NCBI GenBank assembly: GCA_018664045.1
Contig: JABJPE010000065.1
Span: 1 to 62,744, forward strand
Source: Legionellales bacterium
GTDB taxonomy: Bacteria; Pseudomonadota; Gammaproteobacteria; Comchoanobacterales; Comchoanobacteraceae
DNA: 62,744 nt
Reading direction: 5' to 3'
Below the pieces are notes generated by a model. The model saw only the letters and a program-made list of their open reading frames with translations. It searched no databases and was not told the origin of the DNA. This document shows, piece by piece, positions 48,201-56,486 of the stretch (the stretch's first letter is position 1; every line of letters begins with the position of its first letter). Made by a program: the position numbers and the translations under genes.

Positions 48201-51055
48201 TATCAACAGATAATGATGATTTATCTGATTTGCATACATATTTAACCAAAAACGATAGTAAAATTGATAAATTAAATATATTTTTAGAAGTAGCGAACAC
48301 TCCACCCTATCCTAAGATACCAGAATTAATTGATTGGCTAGGTGAAGATAGCGACATAAGTGAAAAATATGCTTCCTTTTGCCAAGCTCCTTATACAAGG
48401 GTTACTGCAAACCAATACAACAGGGATGAATATAAAAGACTGTTAAAAGGTTTCGACAGTGCTTCTAAAGATGTATTTACTAGCAAAAAAGATAACTTCG
48501 ATTCTTTTATTAAAAGCATGGAAGACAACAGAAATCTTTCTTTTCAAGATTTACAAAGCGCCGACAAATATACTGATGAACAAAAACTTGCATATGTAGT
48601 TGAAATGTTAGCTAGGAACGCATATCAACACAGTGGACAAGACCAAATTGCGCAAGAATTAAATACGGCACAAATTATGACTTTATTCGTTATGATGCAT
48701 AATGTTGGCAGCAAATACATGGCACAAATAGACACTGGTGAGGGTAAATCCAGAATATTTATCACGCACGCTATTTGGCTAGTTTTAAAAGGAAAAACAG
48801 TTGATCTTGTTACAAGCAACACTCATTTATCTGAGCGAGATTACTTAGGCTATAGTTCTCTTGCTGGATCTACAGGAGTTAAAACCAGCCTAATTACAAC
48901 TTTTAGTGAACCAGGATCTTACAGCAAAGGCGGCATTAATTTTTCTGATAATAGCAGCTTAGCTTTGCTCAGAATCAAGCATAATTTCCTTGGTACGGCT
49001 AATGCTTTTGCAGATGAACGTAATAAAAGAGTACTTCTAGTTGATGAAGCAGATACGCTAATTCATGATAAAGTTCCAGATAGCTATAAATATGCTGAAA
49101 TCAAAGATGACACACAAAATTTCAATTGGGTATATGCACATTTAATAAAATTTAAACAGCAAAATTCAAGCGATAATTTCATGCAATACATTAACGATAA
49201 TGAAGCATGCCCTGAAAAAAAAGATAAGCTAGCACAATTATACGATTTTAAACCCAAACAAATAGAAACATGGCTTGAAGGCGCACAAACTGCCCTCGAT
49301 ATGCAAAAAGGCCATCACTACACAATATCTGACGAATTTGAGCTAGTGCATACGCTCCAAGGTTCTGAATATAGCAAGGTTATAAAAGTTATAGAAAATG
49401 GCAGGATCAGAGATGGCTTTGTTTATCAAAATGGCATACACGCCCTACTCGCTGCAAAAGAAAATCTAGCTAACCTAGAATTAAACATTCATATTCAGCC
49501 AGAAAGTGATACTCTAACTAGCCAAAATACAGCCCAATTTTTAGCAGATTATGATGCAATAACTGGGGTCACAGGCTCTACTGCACATGAAATTTTCAAT
49601 AATAAAGATATTCAAACAGACCAAAGTTATAAATATATAACCGTACCCAACCAAAAACCAAATCAGCGTAAAATACAGCATCCAATAATAATGAAAAACC
49701 ACACTGAGCAGTTAGCAGAAATAAAGAGATTTATTAACGCAGCAAACGATAAACCAATACTCATATTTTGTGAGGATGACAATGAAATTGAAGAACTTAA
49801 TGCTTATTTAAAAGGAATTTCAGGCAGAGGCATTACTAAAATAACTGCCAAATCTAGCGCAAGCTCTGAAAACAAAGCAATAACTTCTGCCGGGCAAAAT
49901 AACAATATTACTATTGCAACAGCAGGCAGGATGGGACGCGGTACAGACATAAAAAATCCTGCTGGTAATTTACAAGTTTTGATCACATACACTCCATCGC
50001 ACCGTGATCAAAAACAAATATCATCACGAACAGCTCGCTACGGCATGCCAGGCTCCTGCCATTATATAATAGACAAAATTAGAGCTGGCATAACAACAAG
50101 CAGCAATCAGTTTAGTAAGCTAATAAACGAGCAAACCTATGAATCTGACAAAAATTTCTATTTGAAAAATGAAGCTATAAACATTTACTCATGGCTAAAA
50201 TTAGCTATCAAAGAACAAGTAGATGCCGACCCAGTTAAGCTTACTAAAATTTTAGAGCAGCAAGCAGAAAAACATATAGCAGCAATTCAAGGCTTTCAGG
50301 ACAGTAGCTTTGCAGAGTTAGATACTTACCTTCGTGAAAATATAACTACTGAAATAATAAACCTATATGGTCATGAAATAGGCATCGAGCCTACATTTAA
50401 AGCAGTAAACCATGAAAGAATGGCTGACTTTGCTGCGAAAATAGAAGGAAGTCATGCAAACTTAGTAAAGCTATATAAGTCCTTCCCTAAGCTTAAGCAG
50501 CAAGAATTTATAGAAGCTGATGAATATCACAGGAGCCATGATGGCCAGGCTGTAAGCTACTCTACATGGTTTGCAAAAACCAGGGCAACATTTTCTGGTA
50601 AGCGCGCCTTATTTGCCGATACTAGGGCTTGGTGGAATGACACTGGTTATTTATTCCAAAATTATGGCGTTAAATCCCCCACCTCTACCAATAACGTGCT
50701 ATATGCTAATATCATCATAGCTATAGCCCTATCTTTAATAGCAGTGCAACAATACGCAACATTAGAGTTATTAACTATAAAGCTTATTAGCTGGGTTAGC
50801 GCTGCAGCCATCCCTAGCATAGCTGCTTTTATAGTAACCCCTATAGGTTTAGCTGCAGCACTGTCTTTACTGTTATTCGCAGCGACAATAGCAACAAGCT
50901 ACCACACTACTATGAAAACTGATGTTTCAGGCACATTAGAAGCTAGTGAACATGCCACTAGCTCTGAATTTAACAAGGATAGAGTAAATAAGGAAGCTGG
51001 CTTTGGTGCGAAGAGCGCTGATACTCCACCTAACAGTATATGCAGTATTATGTAG
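45230..51055 (+). CDS. Giant SecA-like DEAD motor protein with a C-terminal CaaX box; candidate effector
   Basis: A 1941-residue protein in one frame. Residues ~1-1090 are unrecognised, with no signal peptide. A SecA-like core follows: Walker A D-T-G-E-G-K-S at 1168-1174, DEAD at 1272-1275, then SecA-like landmarks in order (YAITGVTG-type DAITGVTGSTAHE, TVPNQKPNQRKI, ITIATAGRMGRGTDI, and motif VI QISSRTARYGMPGS near 1595-1610). Spacing from Walker A to DEAD (about 104) matches true SecA. Near 1825-1895 hydrophobic segments follow (IIIAIALSLIAVQQY, AAIPSIAAFIVTPIGLAAALSLLLFAATIA). The last four residues are CSIM, a CaaX prenylation box. The SecA zinc tail is absent and no sec gene is near. It is not the housekeeping SecA; a translocated effector is inferred. 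Confidence 0.85.
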   Translation: MEIQLIATTTVSSTKKKQETRADIIGKDIFISEYIKHFSLDPDNQESKKAANDFWNIIFGNRTDYDLHPHYRYLTRSSCNIILKHSHKFISGFDFSHLPTGFCLKEHESTTSALHYNEHVQEESSALAIKIKVGAAHQNVSFTDKGKDSWLNFFQTRISNGQSTPLCNKSDIKNALIEFFDIIVQKNSELEALDLPKIEIGEIDTRLLASHNFNPIIVIARMASIIKNPYLQPKNYKEQFQVLASLPLWDSRTVTRTMADLHFSDKPLSIMLPEHSYENLYMHTIPPKHISLASIEVLGDTQIEELHGTQNDIPIYSAIEYSYSSESEKSVIYFSRVADFNHIGKSCKESYESLADDNFDLISKEIQADFLKYIAVNDPAASIDTYKRCFEKIMEVGRLIIPGESFNSYRRNFKPTGDKVAIDHYISMYKMLARSTSGINFRQHREANYEELWSGLCKVLINIPVSFSNVTTALSLQYAANTEARMDFINAWNINLISQFLYGASRLEQLPEIEFLYSMLSNAVADNKKAASVTGIAAAVLMRTDPTQELEELSDNLNIIIKKFGSSVYSGNKFWFDSDTNSWKAGFTQKEYVTYLSRFERARSRSHSEYNNNNKFLVAILSNFHHRIPGENFILDYQTDKKLYQLNRYHHFLLFHLQRMTRQAGSILNLINLINSLHEGAINKEIILEKMKSEIGAACFPAQYFENAIEVLNTVQLTNPQEQELTKYLGHDSKLIKPILVNIKSHESKTSTTILTTPTYFNKISNQFLELHSILEISAVNFLCIELQQLEQLTLKQLEFILQQIIISKSTGILTQFIFCKNNILKRNAAPRYINENIGEKLSLFYRFSQTNQETEQDPSIELIKNFPNKNHAKEIIASLCLFGIEEQNIKDLFNAANTLVETYPTCHALILNSIDNALLKDIDAIYLKNILMAVADNLELQEQAEKTFYSLLHAFEKRPGKWALTAKLIETCPKILKYIGQLLDNKSINLSTDNDDLSDLHTYLTKNDSKIDKLNIFLEVANTPPYPKIPELIDWLGEDSDISEKYASFCQAPYTRVTANQYNRDEYKRLLKGFDSASKDVFTSKKDNFDSFIKSMEDNRNLSFQDLQSADKYTDEQKLAYVVEMLARNAYQHSGQDQIAQELNTAQIMTLFVMMHNVGSKYMAQIDTGEGKSRIFITHAIWLVLKGKTVDLVTSNTHLSERDYLGYSSLAGSTGVKTSLITTFSEPGSYSKGGINFSDNSSLALLRIKHNFLGTANAFADERNKRVLLVDEADTLIHDKVPDSYKYAEIKDDTQNFNWVYAHLIKFKQQNSSDNFMQYINDNEACPEKKDKLAQLYDFKPKQIETWLEGAQTALDMQKGHHYTISDEFELVHTLQGSEYSKVIKVIENGRIRDGFVYQNGIHALLAAKENLANLELNIHIQPESDTLTSQNTAQFLADYDAITGVTGSTAHEIFNNKDIQTDQSYKYITVPNQKPNQRKIQHPIIMKNHTEQLAEIKRFINAANDKPILIFCEDDNEIEELNAYLKGISGRGITKITAKSSASSENKAITSAGQNNNITIATAGRMGRGTDIKNPAGNLQVLITYTPSHRDQKQISSRTARYGMPGSCHYIIDKIRAGITTSSNQFSKLINEQTYESDKNFYLKNEAINIYSWLKLAIKEQVDADPVKLTKILEQQAEKHIAAIQGFQDSSFAELDTYLRENITTEIINLYGHEIGIEPTFKAVNHERMADFAAKIEGSHANLVKLYKSFPKLKQQEFIEADEYHRSHDGQAVSYSTWFAKTRATFSGKRALFADTRAWWNDTGYLFQNYGVKSPTSTNNVLYANIIIAIALSLIAVQQYATLELLTIKLISWVSAAAIPSIAAFIVTPIGLAAALSLLLFAATIATSYHTTMKTDVSGTLEASEHATSSEFNKDRVNKEAGFGAKSADTPPNSICSIM

Positions 51056-51227
51056 CTAAAAAGGGAAAGATTAGAATTATGTCTTTAGACAAAAATGTAT
51101 ACAAACTCTAAAGATCCAAACGATCAAAATCTTCTTTAATACATAAAAAACAACAATTTAATGGATTTTATCTGCAAATAGTGTTATTCTGTTTAGGTAC
51201 GCTTATAAATCTAGGGAGGGATATAGC

Positions 51228-53570
51228 GTGAAAAAACTACATATTAAAAAAGTTGCAATACTTGGCGCCGGCACTATGGGCGCGCAATTAGCCGCATGTT
51301 TTGCCAACGCCGGAATACCCGCGCATCTATTTGATCTAAAACAAAATAACGCCTGTATTGCCACAACTGCAATTGCCAATTTAAAAAAGATTCATCCAGA
51401 GCCACTTCACACTAAAAGCACAGCTGACTTAATAACGGCGCATAACTATGATGATGACATTAAACTTATCGAAAATGCAGATTTGATTATAGAAGCTGTA
51501 GCTGAAAACTTAGCTATCAAGCAAAAGTTACTTAGTAAAGTTGCCCCTTACATTAGTAAAACTGCATTACTTAGCACCAACACATCAGGCTTATCTATTG
51601 AAAGTCTAGCTAGTGTTTTACCTAGCGAACTGCAACAACGCTTCCTTGGCACTCACTTTTTTAATCCGCCGCGCTATTTACCCTTAGTTGAGCTAATTCC
51701 ATCTGCTGCGACTGCTTTAGATAATGTTTATAATTTAGCAAATTTCTTTATTCGGGATTTAGGTAAGGAAGTTATCGTCGCGCCTAATTCCCCGAATTTC
51801 ATAGCCAATAGGGTTGGTTTATTTTCGCTGTTACTTACAACTAAAAATGCTGTTAAATTTGGAATTCCATTAGAGGTTGCCGATGCTTTAACTGGAGATG
51901 CATTATCACGCCCCAAAAGCGCCACATTTAGAACTGCAGATGTAGTTGGCTTAGATATTTTAGCAAGCGCCATTAAAACTTCACACAGTATCGAACATGA
52001 TCCATGGCGTAGCTTACATGTATTACCTGAGTTTATTGAAACATTAATTACAAAGCAGTCGCTTGGCCAAAAATCAGGACGCGGAATATATGAAAAAAGA
52101 CCTGATGGAATTTATGTACTAGATCTTAAAACAATGGATTACAGATTAGCTAATAAAAAACCAATTCAAGCTCTTATAGAAACATTAAAATCTGAAAATT
52201 ATAAAAGAAAATTTGATATTATCAGTAATGCCAATGATGAAAACTATAATTTTGTTTGGCTAACGCTAGCTGAGCTATTTCATTATTGCGCATGGCTATG
52301 TATGGATTTAAAGATTAATACTTATGATTTAGATGCCGCAATTAAACTTGGGTTCGGCTGGGAGCTTGGGCCATTTGAAATGTGGCAACTAGCTGGCGTA
52401 GAAAATATACGTAATTTAATTAATGTTAATCTCAAGCAAGATTTGCACAATATAAACATTCCACTGCCGGAATGGCTGGATAATTGCGCTGATTTTTATC
52501 AGCACAATCAGTCCTTTAACCCAAGTAGTAATAGCTATGAAGATATTCCTATTTTTACTCAGCGGAAAAGGACATTACACCTAAAACAAACCATAAGCTC
52601 ACCAAAGCCCGCAGCAGAAATAATATCAGAAACCGCACACAGCAAACTCTGGACTACTGGCGATGAGATTGCTATTTTTTCCATAAAGACCAAACTAGCT
52701 ACGGTAAATCAAGATGTTTTAGCTGATTTAACTGCAGCTTTAAAATTAGTGGCAAATAACTATCAGGCACTGGTTATTTGGCAAGAGAACACCCCTAATT
52801 TTGGAGCTGGAGCTGATTTAAAAGCCATTGGCAAGAAATATATACTCCGCGGCAATAAAGTTATAGAGGGCGTCATTACTGATTTTCAACAGGCTGTTAT
52901 GGCATTAAAGTATTCAGCCGTGCCGACTATTGCTGCGGTACGCGGCCTTGCATTAGGCGGAAGTTGCGAGCTAATGTTACATTGCAGTCATAGAGTCGTG
53001 GCATTTAATTCATATATAGGCTTAGTTGAAGCCGGTGTTGGCCTTATTCCAGCTGCAGGTGGTTGCAAAGAGATGGCCACTCGGGCATTAACTAGCGCGA
53101 ACCCTAAAGATCAGCTCACAAAAAACTTTCAAACAATTGCAATGGGCAAGCTTGCGACCAGCGCTCATATGGCATTAGAGCTAGGCTTCCTCCTACCTAA
53201 CGACACCATTATAGCCAATCCCAACCACATATTACATGTAGCAAAAAGCCAAGCAAAAGCATTGAGCGAGGCCAACTACAGAGCGCCTAACCCAAGCTTA
53301 ATTAGCGCTCCTGGCAACCAGGGTATCGCTGACTTATCGTTAGCTATAGCAAATATGGGCGCTGGTAACTTTGCCTCAGAGCATGACTGCCTTATTGCCA
53401 CTAAATTAGCCCATGTTATGTGTGGTGGAGCTATAACTGCCGGCACTAAAATTAGTGCTGATTATCTCCTAAAACTGGAACAAGAAAAATTCTTAGAGCT
53501 CTTATCCACATGGAAAACTAAAAAAAGAATAGCTCACATATTAAAAACAGGCAAGCGCCTCAGCAATTAG
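51228..53570 (+). CDS. fadN: 3-hydroxyacyl-CoA dehydrogenase / enoyl-CoA hydratase fusion (FadN type)
   Basis: Two-step beta-oxidation enzyme. Here the dehydrogenase is N-terminal (NAD motif GAGTMGAQLA near residue 14; GTHFFNPPRYLPLVELIP) and the crotonase C-terminal (PTIAAVRGLALGGSCELMLHC; YIGLVEAGVGLIPAAGG with both catalytic Glu positions kept). This order is opposite to E. coli FadB and matches FadN of Bacillus and many other bacteria, as does the length (780). The oxyanion segment GGSCEL departs slightly from the usual GGG. The start is GTG, with GGGAGGG 8 bases upstream. It heads a four-gene operon with thiolase, fadD and fadE. Confidence 0.93.
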   Translation: MKKLHIKKVAILGAGTMGAQLAACFANAGIPAHLFDLKQNNACIATTAIANLKKIHPEPLHTKSTADLITAHNYDDDIKLIENADLIIEAVAENLAIKQKLLSKVAPYISKTALLSTNTSGLSIESLASVLPSELQQRFLGTHFFNPPRYLPLVELIPSAATALDNVYNLANFFIRDLGKEVIVAPNSPNFIANRVGLFSLLLTTKNAVKFGIPLEVADALTGDALSRPKSATFRTADVVGLDILASAIKTSHSIEHDPWRSLHVLPEFIETLITKQSLGQKSGRGIYEKRPDGIYVLDLKTMDYRLANKKPIQALIETLKSENYKRKFDIISNANDENYNFVWLTLAELFHYCAWLCMDLKINTYDLDAAIKLGFGWELGPFEMWQLAGVENIRNLINVNLKQDLHNINIPLPEWLDNCADFYQHNQSFNPSSNSYEDIPIFTQRKRTLHLKQTISSPKPAAEIISETAHSKLWTTGDEIAIFSIKTKLATVNQDVLADLTAALKLVANNYQALVIWQENTPNFGAGADLKAIGKKYILRGNKVIEGVITDFQQAVMALKYSAVPTIAAVRGLALGGSCELMLHCSHRVVAFNSYIGLVEAGVGLIPAAGGCKEMATRALTSANPKDQLTKNFQTIAMGKLATSAHMALELGFLLPNDTIIANPNHILHVAKSQAKALSEANYRAPNPSLISAPGNQGIADLSLAIANMGAGNFASEHDCLIATKLAHVMCGGAITAGTKISADYLLKLEQEKFLELLSTWKTKKRIAHILKTGKRLSN

Positions 53571-53584
53571 AAAGGAGCATAATA

Positions 53585-54778
53585 ATGACAACAGATGTAT
53601 ATATAGTCGCCGCGCAAAGGACTGCAGTAACAAAATCACATAAAGGACCATTCACGCAATTTAGGCCAGATGATATGTTGGCAAATTTGCTCACTGACGT
53701 TATTGCAAAAATAGCTATTGATGCGCATCTTATAGATGATGTAATTATTGGTTGTGCCACTCCAGAAGCTCAGCAAGGCATGAATATAGCCAGAATTAGT
53801 TTGCTGCTGGCAGGCTTCCCTGAATCAGTACCAGGCTTTACCATCAATAGATTTTGCGCCTCTGGCCTTGAGAGCATTGCTGTAGCTGCAGCTAAAATTA
53901 AAGCAGGACAAGCGGATGCGATTATTGCAGGCGGCGTCGAAAACATGAGTCTCATCCCATTTGGGGGCCATAATATTAGTGCAAATCCAGAAATATTTGG
54001 CAGCGACAATAAATTACTACCAGTGAGCTACGGTATGGGCTTAACTGCAGAAGCTGTGGCAAAAAAATGGCAAATTAGCCGTGAAGATCAAGATGCTTTT
54101 GCGCTGAGAAGTCATCAAAAAGCAATAACGGCAATCGATAGTAATATTTTCGCCAAAGAGATAACCCCTCTTACATTAACAACAGCAAAACCGGATAAAA
54201 ATAGCACTAATATAATTAGCAGCAATACTGTTATAGATAAAGATTTTGGTCCTCGGCGCGATACATCTCTATCAATTCTGGCAAAATTAAAGCCTATATT
54301 TGCAAAAGATGGTAGCGTAACGGCGGGTAATAGTTCGCAAATAAGTGATGGCGCTAGCGTGTTAATGCTCGCTAGTGGAGACTTCATAAAACAACATAAA
54401 TTAAAGCCTCTGGCAAAATTCAGTGCATATAAAGTTGCAGGATTGGAGCCAGAGTATATGGGTATGGGCCCTGTGCATGCGATCCCAAAGGCATTAAAGA
54501 TGGCAAACCTATCGATTAACAACATTGACCACATTGAACTAAATGAAGCATTTGCGGCACAAGCGTTAGCTGTGATAAATTCAGCAAACTTAAATATGGA
54601 TGTCATTAACCCTTATGGCGGCGCTATTGCGCTAGGCCACCCTCTAGGCGCCACAGGAGCGATAAAAACCACATCATTAATTCACAGCTTATTACGCAAT
54701 GAGCAACGCTATGGCATGGTGACTATGTGTGTTGGCACTGGCATGGGCGCTGCTGGTATTTTTGAGGCTATTTTATAG
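53585..54778 (+). CDS. fadA: Acetyl-CoA acyltransferase (thiolase)
   Basis: Type II thiolase giving the last step of beta-oxidation. It is 397 residues. Catalytic Cys91 is in NRFCASGLESIAVA, the His in NPYGGAIALGHPLGATGA, and the second Cys in TMCVGTGMGAAGIFE. AAGGAG precedes the ATG by 7 bases and the gene starts 14 bases after the fadN stop. Whether it prefers long chains or acetoacetyl-CoA cannot be told, but operon context favours fatty-acid degradation. Confidence 0.96.
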   Translation: MTTDVYIVAAQRTAVTKSHKGPFTQFRPDDMLANLLTDVIAKIAIDAHLIDDVIIGCATPEAQQGMNIARISLLLAGFPESVPGFTINRFCASGLESIAVAAAKIKAGQADAIIAGGVENMSLIPFGGHNISANPEIFGSDNKLLPVSYGMGLTAEAVAKKWQISREDQDAFALRSHQKAITAIDSNIFAKEITPLTLTTAKPDKNSTNIISSNTVIDKDFGPRRDTSLSILAKLKPIFAKDGSVTAGNSSQISDGASVLMLASGDFIKQHKLKPLAKFSAYKVAGLEPEYMGMGPVHAIPKALKMANLSINNIDHIELNEAFAAQALAVINSANLNMDVINPYGGAIALGHPLGATGAIKTTSLIHSLLRNEQRYGMVTMCVGTGMGAAGIFEAIL

Positions 54779-54797
54779 GTATGAAAGCAGGAAAGGC

Positions 54798-56486
54798 ATG
54801 GAGCGAATTTGGCAACAGCAATACCCAAACGGCATTGCAACTGAAATAGAAAAACCAGAGCATAGCTCATTAACGCATCTATATAAAGATAGCTGCGAGA
54901 AATATAACAGCAAAGTAGCATTTAGCTGCCTTAATACCAGCCTAAGTTATGCAGAACTTTATATGTATAGTTCCAGATTCGCCAGTTACCTGCAGCACAA
55001 GCTACAACTAACTCCAGGTGATAAAATAGGTATAATGCTGCCAAACTTACTCCAGCACCCTATTGTGATGTTTGGCAGCCTTCAAGCTGGTTTAACTATA
55101 GTAAACATTAACCCACTAGAGAAGTCAGAAATTTTAGCGCACGAGCTAAGTGATTCAGATTGCAAAGCTATTGTGGTTTTAGAGAATTTTGCAGCAGAAC
55201 TAGAAAAAGCTCTGCCGAAAACTAAAATAGAGCATGTTATCATAGCTAAAATAGGTGATCTATTTAGTTTCCCCAAAAATATTATAGCCAACTTTACGAT
55301 GCGTTATATAAAACTAGCTGTTAAAAAACACCATGTAAAATTCCCTATAGCTTTAAGTGAAATCATCTATAATAGTGATCTAGCTGCTGTGGAATCAAGT
55401 ATGACTGACATCAATAGTATTGCATATATTCAATATACCAGTGGCACCACCGCCAAACCCAAAGGCGTAATTTTAACTCATGCCAACATTTTAGCGAATA
55501 TATCGCAAGCACGGAGCTGGATTAGCTCTGACATGAAAGATGCTAATGAGATCATCATAACTGCGCTCCCGCTCTATCATATATTTTCATTGACTGCAAA
55601 TTGCTGGGTTTATTTCAGCAAAGGTGCTAATAATTTTTTAATCCCAAATCCGCGCGACATTAAAGGGTTTATAAAGCAAATCAAGAGTTTAAAATTTACC
55701 GCAATCACGGGCGTGAACACTCTATTTCATGGCCTACTAAGCCATAGGGAATTTAGCAATGTGGACTTTAGTAAACTAAAAATAACTTTAGGCGGCGGCA
55801 TGGCAGTGAACAAAACTATAGCTCAATCCTGGAGTAGCGTGACTAATTGCCACATAACCCAAGCATATGGCTTAACAGAAACCTCTCCTGCAGCGACTAT
55901 CAACCCTATTGACTTTGAGTTTAATGGCAGTATTGGCCTACCATTACCAAGTACAGATATATGCATTAAAGATCAGGAAGGCAATGAAGTTGAGTTTGGG
56001 GCCCATGGCGAGATTTGCATAAAAGGGCCACAGGTCACTAGTGGCTACTGGCGCAATGAGGCTGCTACAAAAGCAGCTATTAAGCACGGCTATTTACATA
56101 CGGGCGACATTGGCTATATGGATAAGCATGGTTTTATTTATATAGTTGATCGGCTCAAAGACATGATAATTGTATCTGGATTTAATGTGCCTGCCATTGA
56201 AGTTGAAGATTGCATTTTGCAGTTGGAGCAGGTATTAGAAGTTGCAGTTGTTGGCAGCGAAGATGAGCATCAAGGCGAGTCTATAGTTGCGCACATAGTT
56301 CTAAAGCCAAAAACAAAGCTGACTGAAAGTGAAATAATAAGTTACTGTCATAAGAAAATAGCAGCTTACAAGGTTCCACACTACGTAGTGTTAGAATTAG
56401 AGTTACCCAAAAACAATTTAGGCAAGATTATGAAACGAAAACTAAGGGATAAAAACAGCACGAATTTACACGGAGCGCATAAATGA
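54798..56486 (+). CDS. fadD: Long-chain fatty-acid--CoA ligase
   Basis: Activates imported fatty acids as acyl-CoA through an acyl-adenylate. From the chosen ATG (MERIWQQQYPNG, aligning with the E. coli FadD N-terminus) it is 562 residues (561 in E. coli). The P-loop-like motif is YTSGTTAKPKGVILTH, the A5 region ITQAYGLTETSPAATINP, and the FACS signature GYLHTGDIGYMDKHGFIYIVDRLKDMIIVSGFNV. AGGA precedes the ATG. An apparent longer frame starts inside fadA and encodes a spurious hydrophobic leader. Its stop overlaps the fadE start (ATGA). Confidence 0.96.
   Translation: MERIWQQQYPNGIATEIEKPEHSSLTHLYKDSCEKYNSKVAFSCLNTSLSYAELYMYSSRFASYLQHKLQLTPGDKIGIMLPNLLQHPIVMFGSLQAGLTIVNINPLEKSEILAHELSDSDCKAIVVLENFAAELEKALPKTKIEHVIIAKIGDLFSFPKNIIANFTMRYIKLAVKKHHVKFPIALSEIIYNSDLAAVESSMTDINSIAYIQYTSGTTAKPKGVILTHANILANISQARSWISSDMKDANEIIITALPLYHIFSLTANCWVYFSKGANNFLIPNPRDIKGFIKQIKSLKFTAITGVNTLFHGLLSHREFSNVDFSKLKITLGGGMAVNKTIAQSWSSVTNCHITQAYGLTETSPAATINPIDFEFNGSIGLPLPSTDICIKDQEGNEVEFGAHGEICIKGPQVTSGYWRNEAATKAAIKHGYLHTGDIGYMDKHGFIYIVDRLKDMIIVSGFNVPAIEVEDCILQLEQVLEVAVVGSEDEHQGESIVAHIVLKPKTKLTESEIISYCHKKIAAYKVPHYVVLELELPKNNLGKIMKRKLRDKNSTNLHGAHK

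Noticed and set aside
54115..54606. 163-residue frame antisense to the thiolase gene
   Set aside because: It lies opposite a conserved thiolase with intact catalytic residues, and the antisense sequence shows no motif.
54729..54797. Upstream extension of fadD with a hydrophobic leader
   Set aside because: It overlaps the end of fadA out of frame; the internal ATG aligns with known FadD N-termini and has an SD.
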